From Roseobacter sp. (lineage in GTDB: Bacteria; Pseudomonadota; Alphaproteobacteria; Rhodobacterales; Rhodobacteraceae), in the NCBI GenBank assembly GCA_002731875.1, contig PCCY01000004.1, positions 271,963-329,419 of the forward strand: a DNA stretch of 57,457 nt, in the 5' to 3' direction. The notes under the pieces are model-generated. The model did no database searches. It was not told where the DNA came from and was given only the letters and a program-made list of their open reading frames with translations. Of the stretch, positions 45,367 to 52,969 are shown piece after piece (positions within the stretch are counted from its first letter, which is position 1; every line of letters begins with the position of its first letter). The position numbers were made by a program, and so were the translations under genes.

Positions 45367-46537
45367 CCGCGGCCACCGCCGGCATGCCCAACAGGCTGCG
45401 CTTTTCGCCTTGTGTCAAAAACGCAGCGCCCGCGATTCTTGCCCACTGGGCATCTCGCTCTTGCGCAAGGGCCGGCACCTGATCCAAGTCCGGTTTCAAC
45501 GTGACGACTTCGCCGGAAAACCCCGACAACCAATGCCCCAGCGAAGCCGTCACCCGTGTGGCCAACGGTAATACAGTCAAGCGATAGAACGCCCGGTGCG
45601 CCTCTTGGTAGTTGGCATAGGTCGCGTCCCCTGCGATACCCAACAGCATCGGCGGAACCCCGAAGGCCAGCGCGATCTCTCGCGCCGCCGCCTCCTTGGT
45701 CTGGTGAAATTCCATATCCGACGGCGAAAACCCCATCGGTTTCCAATCGAGCCCGCCTTCCAGCAGCATCGGACGCCCGGCGTTACGGGCACCTTGATGA
45801 TGGCTCTCCATTTCGGTCACAAGACGGTCATATTGATCGTCGCTCAGCTTGCCCTGCCCCTCCGCACCGCGATACACAATCGCCCCCGATGGCCGTGCGG
45901 CATTGTCAAGCAACGCCTTGCTCCAGCGCGACGCTGACGTGTGCACATCCATAGCCATTGCCGCCGCTTGCATCGGACTAAATCCATAATGGTCATCCTG
46001 CGGGTGAAAATTCTTGATATGACAGACCGGCACCTCGGCCCTGCTGACATCGAACCGGTGCTTGCGTCCGCCCACGGCATATTCATAGGCAACCGGCCAC
46101 CCGTCGGCCCCTGGTACCACCGACATGCGATCGGATCGCAACACATGCAGTTCAAAAGGCAACTGACCATCTCCGCCCGCGGCCTCGATATAACCGTTGC
46201 CGGTCAACAACATCTGCGCATATAGCGCCTCCAGCAACTCGGCGCGCCCCTGCGCCCCGTTGGGACGCTCGACCAAACTCAATATAGGGTGCGTTTCAAA
46301 ACGTTGCGTGGCATCCTGCAGAACCAACGGCAATGCCGCCGCCGCTTCCGCAATCAGCTTCACCGACCTGAACCCTACCGGATTTCCGCAAAATCCCGTG
46401 CGCGTCAGGCTGGCCACATCGCGCGGGCTCCAGGCTACGCGCCCGCTGGTATGATACGCCACAACCGGTCCAGTGGCCGAAACCTTCTGCTCAGGCACAT
46501 CAGCAACCGCTCCCCGTTTTAAAAAATCAAAAACCAT
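45359..46537 (-). CDS. GTA gp3, portal protein
   Basis: A 392-residue portal of the HK97 type, forming the dodecameric ring through which DNA enters the head. Motifs are GFCGNPVGFRSVKLIAEAAAALPLVL, LLTGNGYIEAAG, VCHIKNFHPQDDHYGFSPMQAAAMAMD and LAFGVPPMLLGIAGDATYANYQEAHRAFYRLTVLPLATRV in short. It starts 153 bases after the gp2 stop, a gap that contains a copy of the GGCAAAATGAAA repeat. Confidence 0.95.
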   Translation of the reverse strand: MVFDFLKRGAVADVPEQKVSATGPVVAYHTSGRVAWSPRDVASLTRTGFCGNPVGFRSVKLIAEAAAALPLVLQDATQRFETHPILSLVERPNGAQGRAELLEALYAQMLLTGNGYIEAAGGDGQLPFELHVLRSDRMSVVPGADGWPVAYEYAVGGRKHRFDVSRAEVPVCHIKNFHPQDDHYGFSPMQAAAMAMDVHTSASRWSKALLDNAARPSGAIVYRGAEGQGKLSDDQYDRLVTEMESHHQGARNAGRPMLLEGGLDWKPMGFSPSDMEFHQTKEAAAREIALAFGVPPMLLGIAGDATYANYQEAHRAFYRLTVLPLATRVTASLGHWLSGFSGEVVTLKPDLDQVPALAQERDAQWARIAGAAFLTQGEKRSLLGMPAVAADE

Positions 46538-46632
46538 TCCGCCGCTCTCCCCTGCTCCTTGGCCACCCGATCATAATTTCACCAACCTCTTAAGAACCTC
46601 GGACCGTACCGGTCGCCCGTTCCGCAACACAG

Positions 46633-46657
46633 TTTTCATTTTGCCGCACAAACTCTC
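46633..46657 (-). repeat. Copy of the GAGTTT..GGCAAAATGAAAA repeat between gp2 and gp3
   Basis: Read on the minus strand, GAGTTTGTGCGGCAAAATG AAAA matches the tails at 11794-11817 and 6913-6935 at most positions. It lies 34 bases after the gp2 stop codon, inside the GTA operon. A weak hairpin (GGCCCTTCGGGG region, 46660-46675) precedes it in place of the long GC stem of the other copies. Confidence 0.55.
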
Positions 46658-46690
46658 CCCGAAGGGCCGCTCTGCCTCGTGCGCCGCGGG

Positions 46691-48103
46691 TCAAAGCCTA
46701 CGCACCCCCGGCATCCGCCACTGAGCTGCCGGTTCGATCATCAACTCGTGCAGCGCCCAGACCAGCGCATCGACGCGATCAGGCGACCCAGTCCCCTCGA
46801 ATCCTCGCGCTGTCATCCGGCACATCTGGTCCTCCAGCGCGTCCAGCCCCGCCACATGGCCCACACGCCCCTGCTCATAAAGCGCGGCCACAGGCTCTGC
46901 CCGCGCGACCTTGCCACGGCTGGCGTGGACCGATTTGACCGGCACCAATGGGTCGACCTGACGCAAGACCTCCGCCACCATTTGCCCGCCCTGATTGACC
47001 TCGGCGACAAGGCGATCTGCGCCGAACTGCTCCATCGCGCTGATCGCCGCGCGCGCCCATCCCGACGGGGTCGCCCCCTGCACCGTACAATCGGCCAGCA
47101 CGACGGCGCTCCAATCCTGCGGCGGGCCTTGCGTCTGCGCGCCCACCACCACGATCCCGCATTCATCCGACCCCGCGCCGGCGGTGGTGGCAGGGTCCAG
47201 CCCCACGACGATCCGGTCCAGCAAGGGCACATCCCGCACCCGCCCCGCCTCGATCCGCTCGGATGTCCACAGCGCCCCTTCGGCATCGGCCAGCAGCACA
47301 CCATCCAGCTCCTGCCGCCCCAGCCGCGTCCCGCGATACCGTGCGCGTACTTCCTCCAAAAATGACCCCGCCAGATTTGCAGCGTTCGCCTCGGTCGGGG
47401 CATGGGTGGTCACGGTCGACGGTGACGCCAGCAGCTTTTTCAGCACGCCGACATTGCGCGGTGTCGTGGTCACGCACACCCGCGGATCATCCCCCAACCG
47501 CAAGGCGAACTGCAATTGGTCCCAGGTTTCTTCGGCCTTCTTCCACTTGGCCAGCTCGTCCACCCAGGCCGCATCAAACTGCGGCCCGCGCAGCCCTTCG
47601 GGGTCGTGCGCTGTGTGCACCGTCGCCACCGCCCCGTTTGGCCAGACCAACCGCTTGCGCGTCGCCTCCCAATCCGGTCGCCGATCCGCAGGCGAGCACG
47701 CCAATATCCCGCTGTCGCCAAAGATCATCACCTCGCGCACCTGCTCGATGGTCTCTCCCACCAACGCCACACGGCGACAGCGCCCCGCATCCAAGGGCCG
47801 CGCCCCTTCGACCTGCGCGCGCACCCATTCCGCACCCGCGCGCGTCTTGCCCGCCCCGCGACCGCCCATAATCACCCATGATCGCCAATCGCCTTTTGGC
47901 GGCAGTTGATGCGGCATGGCCCAGAACTCGAACAGAAAAGGGAGAGCCATAAGCTCTCCCTCGTCCAACTCACTTAAGAACCGGTCTTGCACCGCAACAT
48001 CGGCGGAGCCGATCCAGTTTGCACCCGATGTCAGCCCGCGCCCGGTCAAGGTCGAGCGCATATCCGCCCCGAGCAATGCCCGCTTGTCTGTTTCTACAGT
48101 CAC
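46691..48103 (-). CDS. GTA gp2, large terminase subunit
   Basis: The DNA packaging motor, 470 residues. The ATPase has Walker A GGRGAGKT (residues 80-87) and Walker B around FDAAWVDELAKW; the nuclease domain starts near IVVGLDPATTAGAGSDECGIVVVG with acidic metal ligands and continues with LVAEVNQGGQMVAEVLR. The frame opens at GTG 48103, with GGAG ten bases upstream; ATG 48061 is a good alternative, since family similarity starts at about residue 30. Either start lies within gp1, giving an overlap of 134 or 92 bases in another frame. Confidence 0.95.
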   Translation of the reverse strand: MTVETDKRALLGADMRSTLTGRGLTSGANWIGSADVAVQDRFLSELDEGELMALPFLFEFWAMPHQLPPKGDWRSWVIMGGRGAGKTRAGAEWVRAQVEGARPLDAGRCRRVALVGETIEQVREVMIFGDSGILACSPADRRPDWEATRKRLVWPNGAVATVHTAHDPEGLRGPQFDAAWVDELAKWKKAEETWDQLQFALRLGDDPRVCVTTTPRNVGVLKKLLASPSTVTTHAPTEANAANLAGSFLEEVRARYRGTRLGRQELDGVLLADAEGALWTSERIEAGRVRDVPLLDRIVVGLDPATTAGAGSDECGIVVVGAQTQGPPQDWSAVVLADCTVQGATPSGWARAAISAMEQFGADRLVAEVNQGGQMVAEVLRQVDPLVPVKSVHASRGKVARAEPVAALYEQGRVGHVAGLDALEDQMCRMTARGFEGTGSPDRVDALVWALHELMIEPAAQWRMPGVRRL

Positions 48104-48314
48104 TTAGATAGGTCTCCACTTTTACGCAGGTCGCCACCATGCCGCTGGCTTTACCCAGTGCTTTCGACGCCGCAGTTTCGTTTATGTCCTCCCCGGATCT
48201 GGCCTGTTCTCTCAGGCTCTCGATTTCACGACGCAGGTCGCGGATTGCAATCTGAAGCGCTTTGAAATGCTCTTCGCTGGTCGCAATCTCCTGTTCCGGA
48301 GTAATCATTGTCAT
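47970..48314 (-). CDS. GTA gp1, small terminase subunit
   Basis: A 114-residue helical protein beginning MTMITPEQEIATSEEHFKALQIAIRDL; the second half carries the gp1-like LDLDRARADIGCKLDRLRR. GTA small terminases lack specific DNA recognition, in keeping with random packaging. The frame is open a further 45 codons upstream, with an in-frame ATG at 48401, but that would place the leader hairpin inside the coding region; ATG 48314 is preferred. The 3' end overlaps gp2. Recognition rests on position and a short motif, so it is less sure than its neighbours. Confidence 0.8.
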   Translation of the reverse strand: MTMITPEQEIATSEEHFKALQIAIRDLRREIESLREQARSGEDINETAASKALGKASGMVATCVKVETYLSDCRNRQAGIARGGYALDLDRARADIGCKLDRLRRCCGARPVLK

Positions 48315-48356
48315 TGTTGCTCTGACCTCTCGTTTGGTAATTCCAAACCGAGCGTA

Positions 48357-48395
48357 AACGAAAAACGGCCACCGGAATTTAATCCGGGGCCGTTT
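48357..48395 (-). terminator. Terminator-like hairpin in the leader ahead of GTA gp1
   Basis: AAACGGCC-A-CCGGA (48363-48376) pairs with TCCGG-GGCCGTTT (48383-48395) with a single bulge. In the minus direction the stem ends in GCCGTTTTTCGTTT, so it reads as an intrinsic terminator 50 bases before the gp1 start and 133 bases after the mltG stop. It may insulate the GTA from mltG transcripts. If the promoter at 48421-48449 is real, it lies about 20 bases into the GTA transcript, in an attenuator position. Confidence 0.7.
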
Positions 48396-48420
48396 GCCCA
48401 TCTCGTCTAGCATGCCTGTA

Positions 48421-48449
48421 GTTGTACGCTGGAACGTACGCAAAGTCAA
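48421..48449 (-). promoter_or_regulatory. Putative GTA promoter with an inverted repeat in the spacer
   Basis: On the minus strand TTGACT (48449-48444) and TACAAC (48426-48421) are 17 bases apart, a fair sigma-70-type promoter. The inverted repeat CGTAC-N6-GTACG (48424-48439 read on either strand) fills the spacer and touches the -10, a place where an activator such as GafA, the direct GTA activator of R. capsulatus, could act. Which protein binds is unknown. Confidence 0.5.
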
Positions 48450-48460
48450 GAATTATTGGG

Positions 48461-48505
48461 TTAACTAAACCTTACAACCCCTTACGATACTTAATAAATG
48501 ATTAA
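48461..48505 (-). promoter_or_regulatory. CtrA-type boxes upstream of the GTA promoter
   Basis: TTAA-N7-TTAA at 48491-48505 is an exact CtrA consensus site, and TTAA-N7-TTAC at 48461-48475 matches at seven of eight positions. They lie about 12 and 42 bases upstream of the putative -35 element, in an AT-rich strip between mltG and the GTA. CtrA is required for GTA production in R. capsulatus, so a direct site is plausible; the AT-richness means chance matches cannot be excluded. Confidence 0.55.
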
Positions 48506-48527
48506 GAAACGGGGGGGCAGACGCGCC

Positions 48528-49712
48528 TCAGTTTCCCCCGGTCGAAGCATTGCCCGCAGCTTCCGCGCCACGCTCGGCTTCTATCTTGCGCCAGCGCGCG
48601 ACGTTGGCATTATGCTGTTCCAACGTTACGGCGAATGCATGGCCACCGGTGCCGTCTGCAACGAAAAAGACGAAGTCCTCTTTCGCCGGTTGCGCAGCCG
48701 CCATCAGGCTGGCACGTCCTGGGTTGGCAATTGGCGCGGGTGGTAGCCCGGGAATGACATAGGTGTTAAAGGGTGTCTCACCGCGTAATTCACTCCGCCT
48801 AAGCCCACGCCCCAGCACCCCTTGGCCCTTGGTTATGCCATAGATAACCGTGGGGTCCGTTTGCAGGCGCATTCCCTGGTTCAGGCGGTTCACGAAAACA
48901 CTTGCCACCTGTTCGCGTTCTTCCGGAACACCGGTTTCTTTTTCTATGATCGACGCGAGGATCAACAGTTCCTCTGGCGATTCCACAGGCAATCCGGGGT
49001 CGCGAGCGTCCCATGCCGCTGCCAACCGTTTTTCCTGCGACGCTATCATCAACGAAATCACTTCATTGCGGTCCTCGCCCTCGGTGACCTCATAGCTGTC
49101 TGGGGCAAGTATACCCTCGGCCGGTACCTCAGCTACAGTCCCGGTCAGCATATCGATGGCTTTCAGCCCTTCAACGACCTGCCAACTTGTCACACCTTCT
49201 GCCATGGCAATACGAAAACGCGTATCGGCCTGCGCTTTGGTTCTGGTATAAACTTCGGGCACTTCGTCGACGCCAGGCGTGAATTCGGCACGCTCTTCAA
49301 ACCGGTTGGTCGCCGGATCCAGTTCGCGTACTTGGGTGCTGATGCGGTTTACGCCGATCCGGTAAACAACCTCGGTGCCACAGGTGCTGGCCCCTCCGCG
49401 TGTTACTGTATCCACGATTTCCTGCATAGACGCATCGGGGGGGATCAGAAAGCTGCCGGCCTTGAGCGCACGGGTTTTGTTTTGATATTCGGCACCGATG
49501 CGAAAAATCGAAGCAGAGGTGACTGCGTCTTGAGCAACGAGGTTATCCCCGACGGTGCGCATATTCGACCCGCGTTCCACCTGTAGACAAATCGCTTGGG
49601 TAAGCGGACCAGGGGCACTGTATTGCCCGCGGCCCCACATGATCACGCCACCCAGCAAGAACAATGCCACGATCAGAAATGTAACCGCGTTAGACGCTAT
49701 GTGGCGCCACAT
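48528..49712 (-). CDS. mltG: Endolytic murein transglycosylase MltG
   Basis: MltG cuts nascent glycan strands in the inner membrane and ends their extension. The 394-residue protein has an N-terminal membrane span (about residues 8-28, AVTFLIVALFLLGGVIMW) and the YceG domain, with the catalytic Glu in LILASIIEKETGVPEEREQVASVFVNRL and the RLQTDPTVIYG motif. A disordered tail ends in ASTGGN. The ATG shares one base with the fabF stop, so fabF-mltG are coupled. The link of fatty-acid synthesis and MltG in one operon is, as I recall, common in proteobacteria. Confidence 0.95.
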   Translation of the reverse strand: MWRHIASNAVTFLIVALFLLGGVIMWGRGQYSAPGPLTQAICLQVERGSNMRTVGDNLVAQDAVTSASIFRIGAEYQNKTRALKAGSFLIPPDASMQEIVDTVTRGGASTCGTEVVYRIGVNRISTQVRELDPATNRFEERAEFTPGVDEVPEVYTRTKAQADTRFRIAMAEGVTSWQVVEGLKAIDMLTGTVAEVPAEGILAPDSYEVTEGEDRNEVISLMIASQEKRLAAAWDARDPGLPVESPEELLILASIIEKETGVPEEREQVASVFVNRLNQGMRLQTDPTVIYGITKGQGVLGRGLRRSELRGETPFNTYVIPGLPPAPIANPGRASLMAAAQPAKEDFVFFVADGTGGHAFAVTLEQHNANVARWRKIEAERGAEAAGNASTGGN

Positions 49713-50971
49713 TAGGAAGCTTTCCCAAATATCACGCTGGCATTGGTGCCGCCGAAACCAAACGAATTGCTCAGCGCCACCTCAATCTTGCGTTCCACCT
49801 TCTTGTTAGGGGCAAGATCGATCTTGGTCTCAACCGCGGGGTTATCCAGGTTGATCGTAGGGGGCGCGACCTGATCACGGATCGCCAATATCGAAAAGAT
49901 CGCCTCGATGGCTCCGGCCGCGCCTAGCAAGTGCCCCGTCGCCGATTTCGTCGAAGACATGGTCACCCCGTCGACGGCATCACCAAGCATCCGCTCCACA
50001 GCGGCCAGTTCGATCACGTCTGCCATGGTCGAGGTACCGTGCGCGTTGATGTAATCGATATCTTTCGGTTCAAGCCCGGCGCCACGCAACGCGCTGCGCA
50101 TGGATCTTTCGGCCCCGTCGCCATCTTCGGCAGGGGCCGTGATGTGATAGGCATCGCCCGACAGACCATAGCCCAGTACTTCGGCATAGATCTTGGCGCC
50201 GCGTGCCTTGGCGTGTTCATACTCTTCCAAAACAACAATACCGGCACCCTCGCCCATCACGAAGCCATCACGGTCTGCGTCATAGGGGCGGCTGGCCTTC
50301 TTCGGATCATCGCCGCGCTTGGTGGACAAAGCCTTGCAGGCGTTGAAACCGGCTATGCCGATCTCGCAAATCGCGGCCTCGGCACCGCCGGCAATCATCA
50401 CATCCGCATCGCCATGCATGATCAGGCGGCTTGCATCGCCGATCGCATGTGCACCCGTCGAACATGCCGTGACAACCGAATGGTTTGGCCCGCGAAACCC
50501 ATAGCGAATCGATACCTGGCCTGAAATCAGGTTGATCAGCGCACCGGGGACAAAGAACGGGCTGACCCGGCGCGGCCCTTTCTCGTGCATCATCACTGCG
50601 GTATTCGCGATCGAATTCAATCCACCGATACCCGATCCGATCAGAACGCCGGTGCGGTCCAGATCCTCGCGATCCGTCGGCATCCACCCCGAATCCTCGA
50701 CCGCCTGCTGGGCCGCGGCCATACCGAAGAGAATGAACGTATCAACCTTACGTTGTTCTTTGGGCTCCATATACTTGTTGGCGTCGAACGTGCCGTCGGT
50801 GCCGTCGCCAAGCGGAACCTCGCACGCGTACTGCGTCACCAATCTGCTTGCATCAAATCCCGTGATGGGGCCTGCGCCCGACTGCCCATCCAGAATTCTG
50901 GACCAGCTTGCCTCGACTCCATCAGCCAACGGAGTCACCAATCCCAAACCTGTCACAACTACTCTGCGCAT
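49712..50971 (-). CDS. fabF: 3-oxoacyl-[ACP] synthase II
   Basis: FabF condenses malonyl-ACP with acyl-ACP in fatty-acid elongation. The 419-residue protein begins MRRVVVTGLGLVTPLADG and has catalytic Cys170 in VVTACSTGAHAIGDA, the first His in INAHGTSTMADVIE and the second in SATGHLLGAAGAIEA. The ATG at 50971 follows AAGGGG at seven bases; a TTG two codons earlier is less likely. It shares one base with mltG, while acpP lies 0.8 kb upstream beyond a GNAT gene and a terminator. Confidence 0.97.
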   Translation of the reverse strand: MRRVVVTGLGLVTPLADGVEASWSRILDGQSGAGPITGFDASRLVTQYACEVPLGDGTDGTFDANKYMEPKEQRKVDTFILFGMAAAQQAVEDSGWMPTDREDLDRTGVLIGSGIGGLNSIANTAVMMHEKGPRRVSPFFVPGALINLISGQVSIRYGFRGPNHSVVTACSTGAHAIGDASRLIMHGDADVMIAGGAEAAICEIGIAGFNACKALSTKRGDDPKKASRPYDADRDGFVMGEGAGIVVLEEYEHAKARGAKIYAEVLGYGLSGDAYHITAPAEDGDGAERSMRSALRGAGLEPKDIDYINAHGTSTMADVIELAAVERMLGDAVDGVTMSSTKSATGHLLGAAGAIEAIFSILAIRDQVAPPTINLDNPAVETKIDLAPNKKVERKIEVALSNSFGFGGTNASVIFGKAS

Positions 50972-51058
50972 ATCCAAGCCCCTTGGTGTTTCTTTGCGTT
51001 GACCGGCTATACCTTGTTGAGACCCTGAATTTCAAGTCGCGAAGCGCCCTGACGTGGA

Positions 51059-51592
51059 TCAGATGGGCGGCCCCTTGCGCGCCATCAAACAAACCCTGCC
51101 ACCGTCGGAATCTACTTCGCGCATCGGCTTGTAACCAAGATTCGCGGCCAAGCGCAGTGACGCCTCGTTTTGCACTGGAATCATGCAAACCGTTCGTCCT
51201 GTGACCACTCTGTCAAACCAATCGTGCGCGGCGCTCGCGGCCTCGAAACCCAAACCTTTTCCCTGCGCCTCCAAAGTCAGGGCCCAACCAGCTTCGGGGA
51301 ATGGATCGAAATCATCACCAAACCCGCGCGAACCGAAGAAAAAGCCCGTCTGGCCATCCATCTCGCGGGTGCCCCGTGGCTGTATCGCCCACTGCCCAAA
51401 GCCAACAATTTGCCAGTGGCCAGCATTTTGCAGGAAAGCTTCCCAAGATTGCGCCTTCCGCTTGGGTGCGGCGGCCTCATGGCAAACCACTTCAGGCATT
51501 GCCCAGATCTCGGCGTATCTGGAAAAATCTTCAGATCGCATCCCCCTAAGCGTCAGCCTGGCGGTGTTGATGGTTGGTACAGCTCGTGACAT
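51059..51592 (-). CDS. GNAT-family N-acetyltransferase (RimJ/RimL-like)
   Basis: A 177-residue acetyltransferase of the RimJ/RimL type, starting MSRAVPTINTARLTLRGMRSEDFSRYAEIW. The acetyl-CoA pyrophosphate loop is visible as LEAQGKGLGFEAASAAHDW (Q/RxxGxG/A form). Substrate unknown; relatives acetylate protein N termini or small molecules. The ATG at 51592 is chosen by family similarity; the AAGG upstream is 12 bases away, so GTG 51610 is also possible. It lies between the acpP terminator and fabF, on the same strand, 87 bases before fabF. Confidence 0.88.
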   Translation of the reverse strand: MSRAVPTINTARLTLRGMRSEDFSRYAEIWAMPEVVCHEAAAPKRKAQSWEAFLQNAGHWQIVGFGQWAIQPRGTREMDGQTGFFFGSRGFGDDFDPFPEAGWALTLEAQGKGLGFEAASAAHDWFDRVVTGRTVCMIPVQNEASLRLAANLGYKPMREVDSDGGRVCLMARKGPPI

Positions 51593-51678
51593 CGGGTGAA
51601 TTACCTTCACGCTTGAATTTCTGCCTGGCCCATTGTCGCCTACCCGCGCGGGTTGAGACAAGTACGAACGATACGCAG

Positions 51679-51720
51679 AATAAAAAAACGGCGTGCTTTC
51701 GCTAAGAAAGCACGCCGTTT
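51679..51720 (-). terminator. Intrinsic terminator after acpP
   Basis: AAACGGCGTGCTTTC (51686-51700) pairs perfectly over 15 bases with GAAAGCACGCCGTTT (51706-51720), loop GCTAA. In the acpP direction the stem is followed by a run of T (51682-51688). It lies 51 bases after the acpP stop and separates the abundant acpP mRNA from the GNAT-fabF genes. Confidence 0.95.
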
Positions 51721-51770
51721 AAGAATTAATGCGCCGATCAACCCCGAAAGGGGCTGGTCAGCCAAGCGTA

Positions 51771-52004
51771 TTAGGACGCTTCTTTGATAAACTTGACTGC
51801 GTCGCCGAAGGTCTGAATGTTTTCAGCCGCATCATCGGGGATCTCGATGCCGAACTCTTCTTCGAACGCCATGACCAGTTCAACCGTGTCGAGGCTGTCT
51901 GCGCCCAGATCGTCGATGAACGAAGCGTTCTCAACAACTTTGTCTTCTTCAACACCCAAGTGTTCTACAACGATCTTCTTAACGCGTTCTGCGACGTCGC
52001 TCAT
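51771..52004 (-). CDS. acpP: Acyl carrier protein
   Basis: The 77-residue ACP carries growing acyl chains on a 4'-phosphopantetheine attached to Ser37 in the motif GADSLDTVE. The protein is strongly acidic and of normal length ([20 protein letters not shown]). GAGGA lies seven bases before the ATG. It is followed by a strong terminator and preceded by a 202-base region with its own promoter signals, so it can be expressed apart from fabG and fabD. Confidence 0.98.
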   Translation of the reverse strand: MSDVAERVKKIVVEHLGVEEDKVVENASFIDDLGADSLDTVELVMAFEEEFGIEIPDDAAENIQTFGDAVKFIKEAS

Positions 52005-52102
52005 ATTCTGTCCTCATTCATTCGGGCTACAGCGCCCTCTTCTGTTTCCGTTCAAAACCGTTACCGGTCTGTCTGGATCGTGCCCCGAAGGGCGGCTATG
52101 GT

Positions 52103-52118
52103 CCTTGTTGTCACAAGG
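52103..52118. promoter_or_regulatory. Palindrome CCTTGT-N4-ACAAGG upstream of acpP
   Basis: Six perfect base pairs on each side of TGTC, 99 bases before the acpP ATG in the fabG-acpP gap. It could be an operator or part of the mRNA leader. No regulator is suggested by the sequence. Confidence 0.3.
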
Positions 52119-52206
52119 TAAGGGTAGCAATCAAGCCTCCCTGTCGTGGAATCTGCGCTTCCTTTAGCATAAGACACAAGTTTGGCAAACGCTTTGCGGC
52201 GCAGGG

Positions 52207-52944
52207 TCACAACATGGCCATACCACCGTTCACATGCAAGGTTGTTCCTGTGACATAAGAAGCTTCTGCACTCGAAAGATATACGACCGCTGAAGCGATC
52301 TCGGCAGCATTGCCCATCCGGCCGGCAGGAATCTGCGCCATGATTCCCGATTTCTGATCGTCGGTCAACTTATCGGTCATCGCTGTGGTGATAAAACCCG
52401 GTGCAACAGCATTCACTGTGATCCCGCGGCTTGCAACTTCATAAGCCAGGGATTTCGACATACCGATCATACCCGCCTTGGACGCGGCATAGTTGGCCTG
52501 CCCGGGGTTTCCAGTTGCCCCGACGACGCTTGAGATATTTACAATCCGGCCCCAACGCGCCTTCATCATCCCGCGCATCACACCTTTGCACAGCTTGAAC
52601 GTCGCGGTAAGATTGACGTCCATCACCGAATTCCATTCGTCATCCGACATGCGCATGAACAGGTTGTCACGTGTGATGCCGGCATTGTTGACCAGAATAT
52701 CAACCGATCCCATTGCTTCGATCGCCTGTTTCGGTAGCGCCTCGACCGCCTCCATGTCGCTCAGGTTGCAGGCAAGCACATGCGCCCGCTCTCCCAGCTC
52801 CGCTTTAAGGCTCTCCAAGGGTTCTGTCCGGGTCCCAGACAATCCCACAGTCGCCCCTTGAGCGTGAAGAGCGCGCGCAATTTCGGCACCTATGCCACCG
52901 GATGCACCGGTTATAAGCGCCGTTTTACCTGTTAAATCAAACAT
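52207..52944 (-). CDS. fabG: 3-oxoacyl-[ACP] reductase
   Basis: FabG reduces 3-oxoacyl-ACP with NADPH in the fatty-acid cycle. The 245-residue short-chain dehydrogenase shows GASGGIGAEIARALH (cofactor loop), NNAGITRDNLFMRM, the catalytic Ser (NISSVVG) and YAASKAG, and GFITTAMTDKL. AAGGA lies eight bases before the ATG, which is 25 bases after fabD, so fabD-fabG form an operon leading to acpP. Confidence 0.97.
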   Translation of the reverse strand: MFDLTGKTALITGASGGIGAEIARALHAQGATVGLSGTRTEPLESLKAELGERAHVLACNLSDMEAVEALPKQAIEAMGSVDILVNNAGITRDNLFMRMSDDEWNSVMDVNLTATFKLCKGVMRGMMKARWGRIVNISSVVGATGNPGQANYAASKAGMIGMSKSLAYEVASRGITVNAVAPGFITTAMTDKLTDDQKSGIMAQIPAGRMGNAAEIASAVVYLSSAEASYVTGTTLHVNGGMAML

Positions 52945-52969
52945 TTGATGTTCCTTTTATCTCGAGGAT

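Larger units (their letters stand above)
34267..48505 (-). mobile_element. Gene transfer agent (RcGTA-type) structural cluster, gp1-gp15 with promoter region
   Basis: Seventeen genes in the order and sizes of the Rhodobacter capsulatus GTA run from gp1 (48314) down to gp15 (34267): terminase subunits, portal, gp3.5, protease, capsid, connector, adaptor, DUF3168, tail tube, chaperones gp10 and gp10.1, short tape measure, and the baseplate set gp12-gp15. GTAs are domesticated phage-like particles that carry about 4 kb of random host DNA to other cells. All frames are open with tight or overlapping junctions, so the cluster looks functional. No integrase, replication or lysis gene is present. 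Regulator and head-spike genes are encoded elsewhere in such genomes. Confidence 0.95.

Noticed and set aside
34267..48314. Ordinary prophage
   Set aside because: There is no integrase, repressor, replication or lysis gene and no attachment repeat, and the gene order and sizes match the RcGTA, including the very short tape-measure gene.
48315..48449. Longer gp1 starting at ATG 48401 or further upstream
   Set aside because: The frame is open, but it would encode the terminator-like hairpin, the predicted extension is basic and aromatic with no similarity to gp1, and no clear ribosome-binding site precedes it.
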